Below are positions 17,830-25,719 of a stretch of 64,000 bases of DNA, piece after piece. Each line of letters starts with the position of its first letter. The first letter of the stretch is position 1. Position numbers and translations under genes: made by a program. Below the pieces are notes generated by a model. It worked only from the letters and a program-made list of their open reading frames with translations. It was not told the DNA's origin and made no database searches. Source of the stretch: Nonlabens antarcticus (GTDB taxonomy: Bacteria; Bacteroidota; Bacteroidia; Flavobacteriales; Flavobacteriaceae). Location of the stretch: the NCBI RefSeq assembly GCF_015356755.1, contig NZ_JADFCO010000061.1, positions 62,001 through 126,000 on the forward strand, given 5' to 3'.

Positions 17830-18255
17830 ATGAAGAATATTGTAATGTTGATGTTGATGTGTTTCGCTTTCGCGAAAGCGTACTCGCAGGATGTCACAGG
17901 AACATGGAAAACCGTTGACGAGAAATCTGGAAAAGTAAAGTCACATGTTGAGATTTATAAAAACGGTGATAAATATTACGGAAAAATTCTTAAAGTATTA
18001 TCTGAAAAGGGCGCCGAATATTCAAAGTGTACGTCTTGTGAAGGAAAATTGAAGGATCAACCCCTAGAAGGTCTAGTTATAATGGAGGGTCTTGAAAAAC
18101 ACGGAAAAATGTATAAAGGTGGATCAGTGGTAGATCCAGAAAGCGGGAAGTCCTATGATTGTAAAATATGGCTTAATGAGGATAACCCAGACTTACTTAT
18201 GGTACGTGGTTATGTGTTATTCATATACCGCACACAAACCTGGGAACGCATATAA
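17830..18255 (+). CDS. DUF2147 exported protein
   Basis: A 141-residue exported DUF2147 protein. The ATG at 17830 is chosen over the in-frame 17797 because it gives the signal peptide MKNIVMLMLMCFAFAKAYSQ. The mature domain shows the family pattern: VTGTWKTVDEKSGKVKSHVE, YYGKILKVL, a CTSC pair, VDPESGKSYDCKIWL and LMVRGYVLFIYRTQTW. Family function is unknown. The palindrome copy encodes residues 13-17 (AFAKA) and thus supplies the end of the signal peptide, placing a Lys four residues before the predicted cleavage site after SQ. Confidence 0.88.
   Translation: MKNIVMLMLMCFAFAKAYSQDVTGTWKTVDEKSGKVKSHVEIYKNGDKYYGKILKVLSEKGAEYSKCTSCEGKLKDQPLEGLVIMEGLEKHGKMYKGGSVVDPESGKSYDCKIWLNEDNPDLLMVRGYVLFIYRTQTWERI
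17865..17880. repeat. Palindrome copy 7, inside a signal-peptide coding region
   Basis: 16-bp palindrome (core 17866-17879) read as AFAKA at residues 13-17 of the DUF2147 protein. Confidence 0.95.
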
Positions 18256-18297
18256 GTTTTTGCAAAATCCATAACTATCTTATGGGAACAAAAAAGC

Positions 18298-18328
18298 AAT
18301 CGGTTATTTTTACATAACCGATTTTTTT
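18298..18328 (+). terminator. Terminator between the DUF2147 gene and priA
   Basis: A 10-bp stem AATCGGTTAT (18298-18307) with ATAACCGATT (18314-18323) followed by seven T. It abuts the priA start codon at 18329, so priA translation would begin on the tail of this hairpin unless the priA promoter lies within it. Confidence 0.85.
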
Positions 18329-20779
18329 ATGGATTATTTTCTCGATGTCATTTTACCATTGCCTTTGGAGCGATATTTCTCTTATCGCATTAATGAAGCA
18401 GAGGCACAGTTTATCCAGCCAGGAATGCGAGTTGCGGTTCCCTTTGGTAAATCTAAGTTATACACTGCGATTGCAGTAAGCGTGCGAGAAAACATAACCG
18501 TGGCATATGAGATAAAAGATATTGAATTTATTATTGATGAAGAGCCTATCCTGCAGGACGGTCAGATCAAATTCTGGGAATGGATTGCATCTTACTACAT
18601 GTGCAGCGTCGGTCAGGTAATGAAAGCATCGCTTCCTAAATCTTTATTGCTGGAAAGCGAAACCGTTATCCAGATTAATGACAGTACGATTCCAGATGAG
18701 GCAAATCTTTCTGACCATGAATTCCTGATTTTAGAAGCTTTGGAAAATCGCAAAGCTTTGAAAGTGGACGACGTGATGGCGATTCTTGATCGTAAAACTG
18801 TATTACCTATTTTGAAGGAAATGTTGAATAAAGATTTGATCGTTATTCAAGAAGAACTGTATAATACCTACAAACCTAAAACTGAAAAATACATCCAGCT
18901 CGCTACAGAATATAAAGATGAGGAGCTATTGCGCGACCTTTTGGATTCCATGACCAGAGCACCTATGCAACGGCAAGCGATAATGACCTTGTTTATGATG
19001 CGTGCTGGCAATAAACTGGTAAAAAGTAAAGATCTTGAATCAAGAGCTGATGTAAGTCGTGCAGTGATAAAATCATTAGTGGATAAATCAATTCTCCTGG
19101 AGACTGAACAAGAGGTAAGCCGCATGTTGATGGATGCGCAAGAAGGAAACGAATTACATGAACTCAATGAAGGGCAGCAGAAGGCGCTTTTAGAAATACG
19201 TGAGAGTTTTGCAACGCATAAGGTTTGTTTGTTACACGGCGTCACTTCTAGCGGTAAAACAGAAATCTATGTCCGGCTCATTCAAGAGGTTTTGGCTCAG
19301 GGGAAACAATGTCTATACCTGCTTCCTGAAATCGCTTTGACGACACAGCTTATTTCAAGATTACAGTATTTTTTCAAGCATCAAGTTTTAATTTATCATT
19401 CAAAATACAATCTCAATGAACGGCAGGAGGTCTGGAGCCTTGTATTAGAATCTAAAGAGCCATACGTAATCATAGGCGCTCGTAGTGCAATGTTGTTGCC
19501 CTATGGAGATCTGGGTTTGATAGTCGTTGATGAAGAACATGAGACCAGTTTCAAACAATTTGATCCAGCACCACGATATCACGCTAGAGATGCAGCCATC
19601 GTTTTGGGAAAAATGAAAAATGCTGAGGTCTTGTTGGGAAGTGCTACGCCATCATTGGAAACTTATTATAATACAACAGTAAATAAGTTCTCCTTGGTAG
19701 AATTAAAGCAGCGCTACGGTGACGTCAAGATGCCAGAGATTAATATGATCGATATTAAAGAAAAGCATCGCAAAAAACGAATGACCCATCACTTTTCTGA
19801 TACATTGATAGAGCATATGAAAGATGCTTTTACAAATCAGGAACAAGTAATCCTATTCCAAAACCGCCGTGGTTTTGCACCTATTATGGAGTGCAATACT
19901 TGTGGTTATGCACCGCAATGTCCTAATTGCGATGTGAGCTTGACAGTACACCAGCATAAGCAACAACTGCGTTGTCATTACTGCGGGTATCACACCTTGA
20001 TTCCTATAGAATGTATGGCTTGTTCCAGTACAGATCTGGATACAAAAGGATTCGGTACGGAGCAAATTGAGAAAGAGTTCCTAGAGATTTTTCCAGATCA
20101 AAAAGTGGCAAGAATGGATCTGGATACTACTCGAGGAAAATACAGCTATGAAAAAATTATTGATCAAGTAGAAAGTAGGGCTGTGGATTGTCTGATAGGA
20201 ACTCAAATGCTTACTAAGGGATTGGATTTTAGGCATGTAAGTCTAGTAGGGGTTTTAAATGCAGATGCCATGCTCAATTTTCCTGATTTTAGGGCACATG
20301 AGCGTTGTTTCCAGTTGTTGACTCAGGTTGCAGGACGTGCCGGTCGAACGGAGAAACGTGGTAAAGTACTCTTGCAAAGTTATAATCCTGATCACATGAT
20401 ATTGCAACAGGTGAGTGCTTATGATTACTCCACGATGTTTAATCAGCAATCGGAAGATAGGTATCAATTTAAATACCCGCCGTACCAGCGGTTGATTAGA
20501 ATAACATTCAAACAAAGAGATTACAACCAAACCTTGCAGGCTGGACAGTGGTTTGTGAACGCATTAAACCAAATAGAACATGGAGTCGAAGTTCTAGGTC
20601 CTGAATTCCCTGCGGTTTCCAGAGTGCGTAATCTTTATAACGTTCACGTTCTCGTAAAGATTGGGAAAAAACACAGCCCAGAAACAGTAAAGGGATTTAT
20701 TGGAAAAGTGCGCCGCAGCTTTGAAAGTATAAAACAATTCAGGTCTGTGCGCTGTAATGTGGATGTGGATTGTTATTAA
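18329..20779 (+). CDS. priA: Primosomal replication helicase
   Basis: An 816-residue 3'-5' DNA helicase that restarts stalled replication forks. An N-terminal 3'-DNA-end binding domain (FLDVILPLPLERYFSY) comes first. The helicase core has Walker A GVTSSGKTEIY near 308-318, DEEHETSFKQ near 397, GSATPSLETYY and the C-terminal VAGRAGRTEKRGK. Two zinc sites are formed by CNTCGYAPQCPNC and CHYCGYHTLIPIECMAC near 520-565. The length is normal for the family. Its stop codon shares TTAA with a converging small membrane-protein gene. Confidence 0.96.
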   Translation: MDYFLDVILPLPLERYFSYRINEAEAQFIQPGMRVAVPFGKSKLYTAIAVSVRENITVAYEIKDIEFIIDEEPILQDGQIKFWEWIASYYMCSVGQVMKASLPKSLLLESETVIQINDSTIPDEANLSDHEFLILEALENRKALKVDDVMAILDRKTVLPILKEMLNKDLIVIQEELYNTYKPKTEKYIQLATEYKDEELLRDLLDSMTRAPMQRQAIMTLFMMRAGNKLVKSKDLESRADVSRAVIKSLVDKSILLETEQEVSRMLMDAQEGNELHELNEGQQKALLEIRESFATHKVCLLHGVTSSGKTEIYVRLIQEVLAQGKQCLYLLPEIALTTQLISRLQYFFKHQVLIYHSKYNLNERQEVWSLVLESKEPYVIIGARSAMLLPYGDLGLIVVDEEHETSFKQFDPAPRYHARDAAIVLGKMKNAEVLLGSATPSLETYYNTTVNKFSLVELKQRYGDVKMPEINMIDIKEKHRKKRMTHHFSDTLIEHMKDAFTNQEQVILFQNRRGFAPIMECNTCGYAPQCPNCDVSLTVHQHKQQLRCHYCGYHTLIPIECMACSSTDLDTKGFGTEQIEKEFLEIFPDQKVARMDLDTTRGKYSYEKIIDQVESRAVDCLIGTQMLTKGLDFRHVSLVGVLNADAMLNFPDFRAHERCFQLLTQVAGRAGRTEKRGKVLLQSYNPDHMILQQVSAYDYSTMFNQQSEDRYQFKYPPYQRLIRITFKQRDYNQTLQAGQWFVNALNQIEHGVEVLGPEFPAVSRVRNLYNVHVLVKIGKKHSPETVKGFIGKVRRSFESIKQFRSVRCNVDVDCY

Positions 20780-20997
20780 GATCGGAGTTTTATAACAGAT
20801 CTATTCTTAAAATAACTGAGGCAGAGATAGACACTTGTCGCAACTATAAGTAGCAACAACATGAAGAAAAAGATTAGGAAGCCGATTAATGAGAAATAAA
20901 ATTTCCATTCAGCATCGGTTCCTAGAGTTTCTAACTTGCTGTAAAAAACATAAAAGGAAACGGAACTCATACCTGATGCATAAATGAAACCAGTCAT
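20776..20997 (-). CDS. Small membrane protein, unknown
   Basis: A 73-residue hypothetical protein with a strong hydrophobic segment (about 34-60, FSLIGFLIFFFMLLLLIVAT) and a basic tail. The same frame stays open for a further 28 codons upstream (to about 21081) and encodes more hydrophobic residues (NFTFLTYGLL) leading straight into MTGFIYASGM, as if the annotated Met were inside a first membrane helix. That stretch has no ATG, GTG or TTG, so the real start is unclear or has been lost. No family is recognised. It converges on priA with shared stops. Confidence 0.5.
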   Translation of the reverse strand: MTGFIYASGMSSVSFYVFYSKLETLGTDAEWKFYFSLIGFLIFFFMLLLLIVATSVYLCLSYFKNRSVIKLRS

Positions 20998-21162
20998 TAA
21001 AAGACCGTAGGTTAAAAAGGTGAAATTTTTGGGTGTGGTTACTGATTTGAAGGTCTTTAGTTTGGTGCTGATAAAATATATTTATTTAAGTTATTCTTAC
21101 ATAACCTTCAGTTCTAATCTTAAAATGAAGTCAATCTGCGATCGCATTAAATATATCAGGTA

Positions 21163-21193
21163 ATAAAAAAAACCTGCCACAATGGACAGGTTT
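21163..21193 (-). terminator. Terminator of the LytTR regulator gene
   Basis: Stem AAACCTG (21170-21176) with CAGGTTT (21187-21193). Read leftward it is followed by a T run (A run at 21165-21172 on the plus strand). It lies about 20 bp past the stop codon. Confidence 0.75.
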
Positions 21194-21214
21194 CTATTAT
21201 AGATTGTCAAAATT

Positions 21215-21919
21215 CTAAAATTGTGAGAGCGCTTCTATCAAATCAGCCTTGCGATTACGACTTAGAGGTAGAACTTCTGAGTCCAGCTCCACTGCTTTTG
21301 AGTTGAATTTTTCTACCCGTCTCAAATTGACGATATATGATTTGTGAATGCGTAAGAAATCCTCTGGAGGCAATTGCTTTTCAAAGGATTTCATGGTGGA
21401 AAGAACTACTAAGCTTTCGGTTTCAGTAATTAATTTTACATAATCTCCTAATGCTTGAATAAACTTCAAGTCTTTTAGATATACTTTACGCTTTTTTAAA
21501 TTGCTTTTTACAAATATGAATTCGCCTTTATCTTCCACCATTTCTGTACGCATTTTGTGAGCGAGAAGTGCTCTTTCCACTGCATAAAGAAAACGATCTT
21601 TTTTAATAGGTTTTTGCAAATAATCGATAGCCGAATAATCAAAGGCTTTAAAGGCATACTTTGTCTGACCGGTTACAAATATTACCCCTGGTTTTTCTGT
21701 GATATCATCTAAGAGATCAAAACCAGTAAGAATAGGCATTTCCACATCTAGAAAGATGAGGTCAACACCAGCATCTTTAATGGCGGTTTTGGTTTCAATA
21801 GCGTTGCTATATTCTCCTATTAGTTTTAAATTTGGATGGTTTTCTATTAGTTTTACGATAGCAAGTCGTTGAATGCTAGAATCATCAACAACAAAACATT
21901 TGAGTAAAGTATCGGTCAT
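21215..21919 (-). CDS. LytTR-family response regulator
   Basis: A 234-residue two-component regulator. The receiver domain begins CFVVDDSSIQRLAIV; acidic pair DD near 10-11, phospho-acceptor Asp in LIFLDVEMP, conserved Thr in FVTGQT and Lys in YLQKPI. The C-terminal LytTR DNA-binding domain follows (FIFVKSNLKKRKV, KFIQALGDYVKLI, RIHKSYIVNLRRV, LPLSRNRK). The frame reaches 21985, but the ATG at 21919 (MTDTLLKCFVVDD) gives the normal receiver start. No sensor histidine kinase is adjacent, so its partner is elsewhere. Confidence 0.92.
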   Translation of the reverse strand: MTDTLLKCFVVDDSSIQRLAIVKLIENHPNLKLIGEYSNAIETKTAIKDAGVDLIFLDVEMPILTGFDLLDDITEKPGVIFVTGQTKYAFKAFDYSAIDYLQKPIKKDRFLYAVERALLAHKMRTEMVEDKGEFIFVKSNLKKRKVYLKDLKFIQALGDYVKLITETESLVVLSTMKSFEKQLPPEDFLRIHKSYIVNLRRVEKFNSKAVELDSEVLPLSRNRKADLIEALSQF

Positions 21920-22071
21920 ATGTGAAAACGAATTAAGTACAAACAATACTAATACCTTTATCGATGTAATGCAAATACAAAGCACGTTTTATCGATAAAT
22001 CGAGTTTTTATATCGAACTAATGATTTCTAAGTACTTGAAACAGCACTATAATAGCTATGTCAAAATATTG

Positions 22072-22102
22072 TTGTGTAGATAATAGAAAAAGAGTATTTT
22101 TG
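22072..22102 (+). promoter_or_regulatory. Ribosomal protein operon promoter
   Basis: TTG at 22072-22074, a 20-bp spacer and TATTTTTG at 22095-22102 give a full match to the Bacteroidota consensus, 25 bp before the rpsF start. Confidence 0.85.
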
Positions 22103-22126
22103 CACTCGTTTTTAAATTAATGTAAC

Positions 22127-22471
22127 ATGAATCAATACGAAACTGTTTTCATTTTGAATCCCGTTTTATCTGATGATCAGGTAAAGGAAACAGTAAAGAA
22201 GTTTGAGAATTTCCTTACTGAACGTGGTGCCGAAATGGTAGCTAGCGAAGATTGGGGCCTAAAAAAATTGGCCTATGCAATCGACAACAAGAAGAGTGGA
22301 TTTTACCACTTATTCCAATTTACCGTTCCAGGTGAAGTAATCAATGACTATGAGGTCGAATTCCGTCGTGACGAGCGAGTGATGAGATACCTTACTGTTA
22401 GACTTGATAAATATGCTATCGAGTGGGCAGAAAAAAGAAGAAGTAGAATGTCTAAAAAATCTCAAGCTTAA
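22127..22471 (+). CDS. rpsF: 30S ribosomal protein S6
   Basis: A 114-residue small-subunit protein that binds 16S rRNA with S18 in the platform. [20 protein letters not shown] at the N-terminus, [20 protein letters not shown] in the middle and [16 protein letters not shown] near the end are family hallmarks. It is the first gene of an rpsF-rpsR-rplI operon, with 2 bp before rpsR and a strong promoter upstream. Confidence 0.97.
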   Translation: MNQYETVFILNPVLSDDQVKETVKKFENFLTERGAEMVASEDWGLKKLAYAIDNKKSGFYHLFQFTVPGEVINDYEVEFRRDERVMRYLTVRLDKYAIEWAEKRRSRMSKKSQA

Positions 22472-22473
22472 TT

Positions 22474-22770
22474 ATGGCAACATTACAACAACAAGCTAAA
22501 GGAAAAAAAGATGGTGACATACGTTACCTATCTCCTTTAAAGATCGAGACTCAAGAGCGTAAAAAATACTGTCGTTTTCAACGTAGCGGTATTAAATACA
22601 TAGATTATAAAGATCCAGATTTCTTGATGGGACTTGTAAACGAGCAAGGGAAGATTCTTCCTAGACGTTTAACTGGAACATCATTGAAGTATCAACGTAA
22701 GGCAGCAGTTGCTATCAAAAGATGTAGACACATCGCTTTGATGCCGTTTGAAGGAGATCTTTTAAAATAA
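22474..22770 (+). CDS. rpsR: 30S ribosomal protein S18
   Basis: A 98-residue small-subunit protein. [40 protein letters not shown] and [12 protein letters not shown] are the usual S18 blocks. The N-terminal extension before KYCRF is about 30 residues, normal for Bacteroidota. It sits between rpsF and rplI with gaps of 2 and 18 bp, consistent with one transcript. Confidence 0.97.
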   Translation: MATLQQQAKGKKDGDIRYLSPLKIETQERKKYCRFQRSGIKYIDYKDPDFLMGLVNEQGKILPRRLTGTSLKYQRKAAVAIKRCRHIALMPFEGDLLK

Positions 22771-22788
22771 TTTAATCAGACTATAATA

Positions 22789-23241
22789 ATGGAACTTATA
22801 CTAAAACAAGACGTAGATCATTTAGGTTTTACCGACGACCTCGTTACCGTTAAGGCTGGTTATGGACGTAACTTTTTGATTCCTCAAGGAAAAGCTGTAA
22901 TGGCAACTCCTGGAGCTAAAAAGCAACTTGCTGAAACTGTGAAGCAACGTGCTCACAAAGAAGAATCTAATATCAAGGCTGCACAGTCACAGGCAGATAA
23001 ATTGAATGGAATGGACCTTAAGATGGCTGTAAAGTCAGGTGAAGGTGACAAACTATTTGGTTCTGTAACAACTTCAGATCTTTCTGACGCTCTAGCTAAA
23101 GAAGGTGTTGAAATCGATAAGAAATACATAACTGTCGCTGGTGGTAACATCAAGAGATTAGGCCAGTATGAAGCAACAATTCGTTTTCACCGCCAGGTTC
23201 AAGCAATCTTCACTTTTGAAGTAGTAGGCCTTAAAGGTTAA
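22789..23241 (+). CDS. rplI: 50S ribosomal protein L9
   Basis: A 150-residue large-subunit protein. The N-terminal rRNA-binding domain shows MELILKQDVDHLGFTDDLV, GYGRNFLIPQGKAVMAT; the connecting helix is Lys/Gln-rich (residues 45-75) and the C-terminal domain has GDKLFGSVTTSDLSDAL. It closes the operon and is followed by a strong terminator. Confidence 0.97.
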   Translation: MELILKQDVDHLGFTDDLVTVKAGYGRNFLIPQGKAVMATPGAKKQLAETVKQRAHKEESNIKAAQSQADKLNGMDLKMAVKSGEGDKLFGSVTTSDLSDALAKEGVEIDKKYITVAGGNIKRLGQYEATIRFHRQVQAIFTFEVVGLKG

Positions 23242-23261
23242 TTCAAACGTAATTATAACAG

Positions 23262-23291
23262 AGCCGTTCCATTATTGGAACGGCTTTTTTA
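23262..23291 (+). terminator. Terminator after rplI
   Basis: A 9-bp GC-rich stem AGCCGTTCC (23262-23270) with GGAACGGCT (23277-23285), loop ATTATT, then a run of T. Confidence 0.92.
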
Positions 23292-23300
23292 TTCCATAAT

Positions 23301-23795
23301 ATGAAGTATAGAAGACTTACTAAAGAACAGTTAGAGGAGTTACAACCAGAATTCATTAATTTTCTGGCAACTCAAACTATTACCGCTACGGAATGGCAAG
23401 AGATTAAATCCAATAAACCTGAAGTTGCAGAAGAGGAAATTGATGTCTTCTCTGATCTCGTTTGGGAAGGTGTACTTTCAAAAGCAGGATTTTTAGAACA
23501 CATCAGTACGAATACCATGAATCTTTTTGAGCTGCGTGAAAAGGATATGGGGTTGATTTCTATTATCGTAGGAGACGATAAAATTGACATTACCACCGCA
23601 ACTGGTTACAAATGGTTGCAGAACAATCTTCTCGATGAAGAGGTGAAAATATTCACCGCCGCAAAAGCTTATGGAGAGGACAAGAACCTAGATAAATTCA
23701 AGCTTATAGAATCTGGTGCAGTGATTACTAAAGGTGATTTATTTAGATATTTTGATGACCTTCTTGAAATGGGAAAACGGAAATCTGAATTTTAA
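23301..23795 (+). CDS. DUF6495-like protein
   Basis: A 164-residue soluble acidic protein that begins MKYRRLTKEQLEELQPEFIN and contains FLATQTITATEWQEIK, EIDVFSDLVWEGVLSKAGFL and GYKWLQNNLLDEEVKIFTAA. I recognise this as the DUF6495 family of Flavobacteriia, with no known function. It starts 10 bp after the rplI terminator, so it may have a promoter inside that region or depend on read-through. The stop shares TTAA with the converging ogt gene. Confidence 0.75.
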   Translation: MKYRRLTKEQLEELQPEFINFLATQTITATEWQEIKSNKPEVAEEEIDVFSDLVWEGVLSKAGFLEHISTNTMNLFELREKDMGLISIIVGDDKIDITTATGYKWLQNNLLDEEVKIFTAAKAYGEDKNLDKFKLIESGAVITKGDLFRYFDDLLEMGKRKSEF

Positions 23796-24325
23796 AATAA
23801 CGATTGCTGTCCGTGGGAAAGGTCTATTCCTTCTAAGTCTAGCAATGCTTGCTTTGCTCTCAGACCTCCTGCATAACCAGTTAAAGCGCCATCTGCACCT
23901 ATAATACGGTGGCATGGGACTATTATAGATAGGGCATTTGCTCCATTAGCAGCTGCCACAGCTCTTATACTTTTAGGGTTTTTACGCTTTCGCGAAAGCG
24001 AACTATAGGACATCGTTTCACCATATGGGATTTCTACTAAATCATTCCACACGCTTTTTTGGAACTCCGTACCGCACAGAAGAATGGGCAAATGAAACTT
24101 TTGAATCTCTTTTGTGAAATAACGATCTAATTGATAGATGGTTTGGTCGATCAACTCATGGGTCCCAGTAATCATTTCTGCCTGGCAAGTAACTTCTATT
24201 CGTTTATTCACAGCTTCTCTTTGCTTGCGATAAGTCCAGTCACACATGCATAACTTATCTTCAAAAACGCCTAAGGTTATTTCACCAACGGGTGATTTGT
24301 AGATTGTTGTAATGATATTACTCAT
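23792..24325 (-). CDS. ogt: Methylated-DNA-protein cysteine methyltransferase
   Basis: A 177-residue suicide DNA-repair protein that removes alkyl groups from O6-alkylguanine. The acceptor Cys is in VPCHRIIGADGALTGYAGG, with the helix-turn-helix Arg-finger region SIRAVAAANGANALSIIVPC before it and FQKSVWNDLVEIPYGETMSY in the wing. The palindrome encodes S109-L-S-R-K-R114 in SSLSRKRKNPKS. The usual sequence there is of the type ELARRLGNPKA, so the repeat fits with no length change. It overlaps the upstream ABC permease gene by 8 bp. Confidence 0.93.
   Translation of the reverse strand: MSNIITTIYKSPVGEITLGVFEDKLCMCDWTYRKQREAVNKRIEVTCQAEMITGTHELIDQTIYQLDRYFTKEIQKFHLPILLCGTEFQKSVWNDLVEIPYGETMSYSSLSRKRKNPKSIRAVAAANGANALSIIVPCHRIIGADGALTGYAGGLRAKQALLDLEGIDLSHGQQSLF
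23985..24000. repeat. Palindrome copy 8, inside ogt
   Basis: 16-bp palindrome (core 23986-23999). It is the only copy in the window read in the third frame, as SLSRKR. Confidence 0.95.
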
Positions 24326-25559
24326 AACGCAATGCCTCGATAGGATCTAATTTCGCTGCCTTAATCGCAGGAATAATTCCAGAGAAAATGGCAATCAGAA
24401 TGGAAATAATCGTTGCGAGAATGATGGCCGTCCAGGGTATCATAAATGGAATTTCAAATCCTGCTGAAACACCATAACCTATTAAAACTCCTAAAATAAT
24501 TCCCAGCAAGCTACCATATTGACTGATCAATAGGGTTTCCATAAAAAATTGCCAGGAAATAGTGCTGCGCTTTGCGCCCAGTGCTTTGCGGACTCCTATC
24601 TCTCGAGTACGTTCTGTTACAGAAACGAGCATGATATTCATCAATGCTATAGAACTACCGAATATTGTTATAACACTGATAATTATGGCGGCTGCATTGA
24701 GAGCTACGCTAATTTCATCAACTGATGACATCAATTCATCCCGCTGTACAATTCCAAAATTGTCTTCTTCCAACGGTGTTAAACCGCGTATGCTACGCAT
24801 TAAAAGAACTGCTTTATCTCTAGCATTGTCCATTAATTGCTGGTCCAGCACTTTTACACTCAAATCATAGCTAATGTTGGGCAAGGTGTAAATACTGCGA
24901 GCAACTCCTATGGGAATCAACACCCGTAAATCCACATTATTTCCAAACGTGGAACCTTTTTCTTCCAGCAGTCCTATCACGGTGAATTTATTACCACGTA
25001 TGCTTATTGTTTGTCCTATGGGATTCAAGCCTTGAAAAAGGGCGTCTTCCATATCGCTTCCGACCAGCGCAACACGACTGTTATTTCCTATGTCTGTAAT
25101 AGAGAAACCACGACCTTCCAGGATTTTTGTACCGCTGTTGTCAATAAAATTTTCATTAACGCCAGACACAATAACCTTTGGCTTTGTTTTACGATCCTCG
25201 CTTTTAATTTCCGCTTGAGAAGTAGCTTGGAAAGAGACACCTACCTGTGAGGTTGGAAAATTGTAATTCTGCTCAAACTCGCGAACATCTGTATAATCTA
25301 CGACTGGATTTATTTTGCGAACTTCTCCACCACCATTGCGCTGGAAACCTAGAGAATACCTCTGGATATTAAATGTGTTTGTTCCTATATCTGAAAAACC
25401 ACTGCTTAATGTGCGTTCTAAAGCATTCACAGCACTCAATATTCCTACTAATGCTGTTATTCCTATGGCTATAATAAATACAGTAAGAATCGTACGCAAC
25501 AACTGGCTTTTGATGCTTTGCTGTGCAATACTTAAATTTTCGCGAAATAATCCTATCAT
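24318..25559 (-). CDS. ABC transporter permease, MacB/FtsX type
   Basis: A 413-residue permease of the MacB-like family. The N-terminal helix (about 21-45, LLRTILTVFIIAIGITALVG) is followed by a large periplasmic MacB_PCD domain. Three C-terminal helices with the FtsX motif follow (VTERTREIGVRKALGAKR near 305-322, then LGIILGVLIGYGV). It ends IPAIKAAKLDPIEALRYE, a classical family tail. Its ATPase and membrane-fusion partners are not adjacent. The role could be lipoprotein, peptide or antibiotic export. Translation is probably coupled to ogt through the 8-bp overlap. Confidence 0.9.
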   Translation of the reverse strand: MIGLFRENLSIAQQSIKSQLLRTILTVFIIAIGITALVGILSAVNALERTLSSGFSDIGTNTFNIQRYSLGFQRNGGGEVRKINPVVDYTDVREFEQNYNFPTSQVGVSFQATSQAEIKSEDRKTKPKVIVSGVNENFIDNSGTKILEGRGFSITDIGNNSRVALVGSDMEDALFQGLNPIGQTISIRGNKFTVIGLLEEKGSTFGNNVDLRVLIPIGVARSIYTLPNISYDLSVKVLDQQLMDNARDKAVLLMRSIRGLTPLEEDNFGIVQRDELMSSVDEISVALNAAAIIISVITIFGSSIALMNIMLVSVTERTREIGVRKALGAKRSTISWQFFMETLLISQYGSLLGIILGVLIGYGVSAGFEIPFMIPWTAIILATIISILIAIFSGIIPAIKAAKLDPIEALRYE

Positions 25560-25694
25560 GCTCTATTTGACTATTTATCAATTATAACGTTACAGTTATG
25601 AGCCCTAAATTTAAAGGTTTAAAAATTAGTTCTCGCCTGCTTTCTAACCTCTCAGTTTTAGTCATACTTCCAGTCACATCTAATAGCAAGGTTT

Positions 25695-25702
25695 TATATT
25701 TG
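25695..25702 (+). promoter_or_regulatory. -7 box for hisS
   Basis: TATATTTG, a perfect TAnnTTTG match, lies 17 bp before the hisS start. No clear -33 TTG is seen. Confidence 0.5.
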
Positions 25703-25719
25703 CAGCTTTAAACCACATC

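Noticed and set aside
25538-25547. TTTCGCGAAA in the ABC permease gene as a short copy of the palindrome
   Set aside because: Only the inner 10 bases match and the GC arms are absent. The encoded FRENL is normal for this permease family, so it is likely chance.
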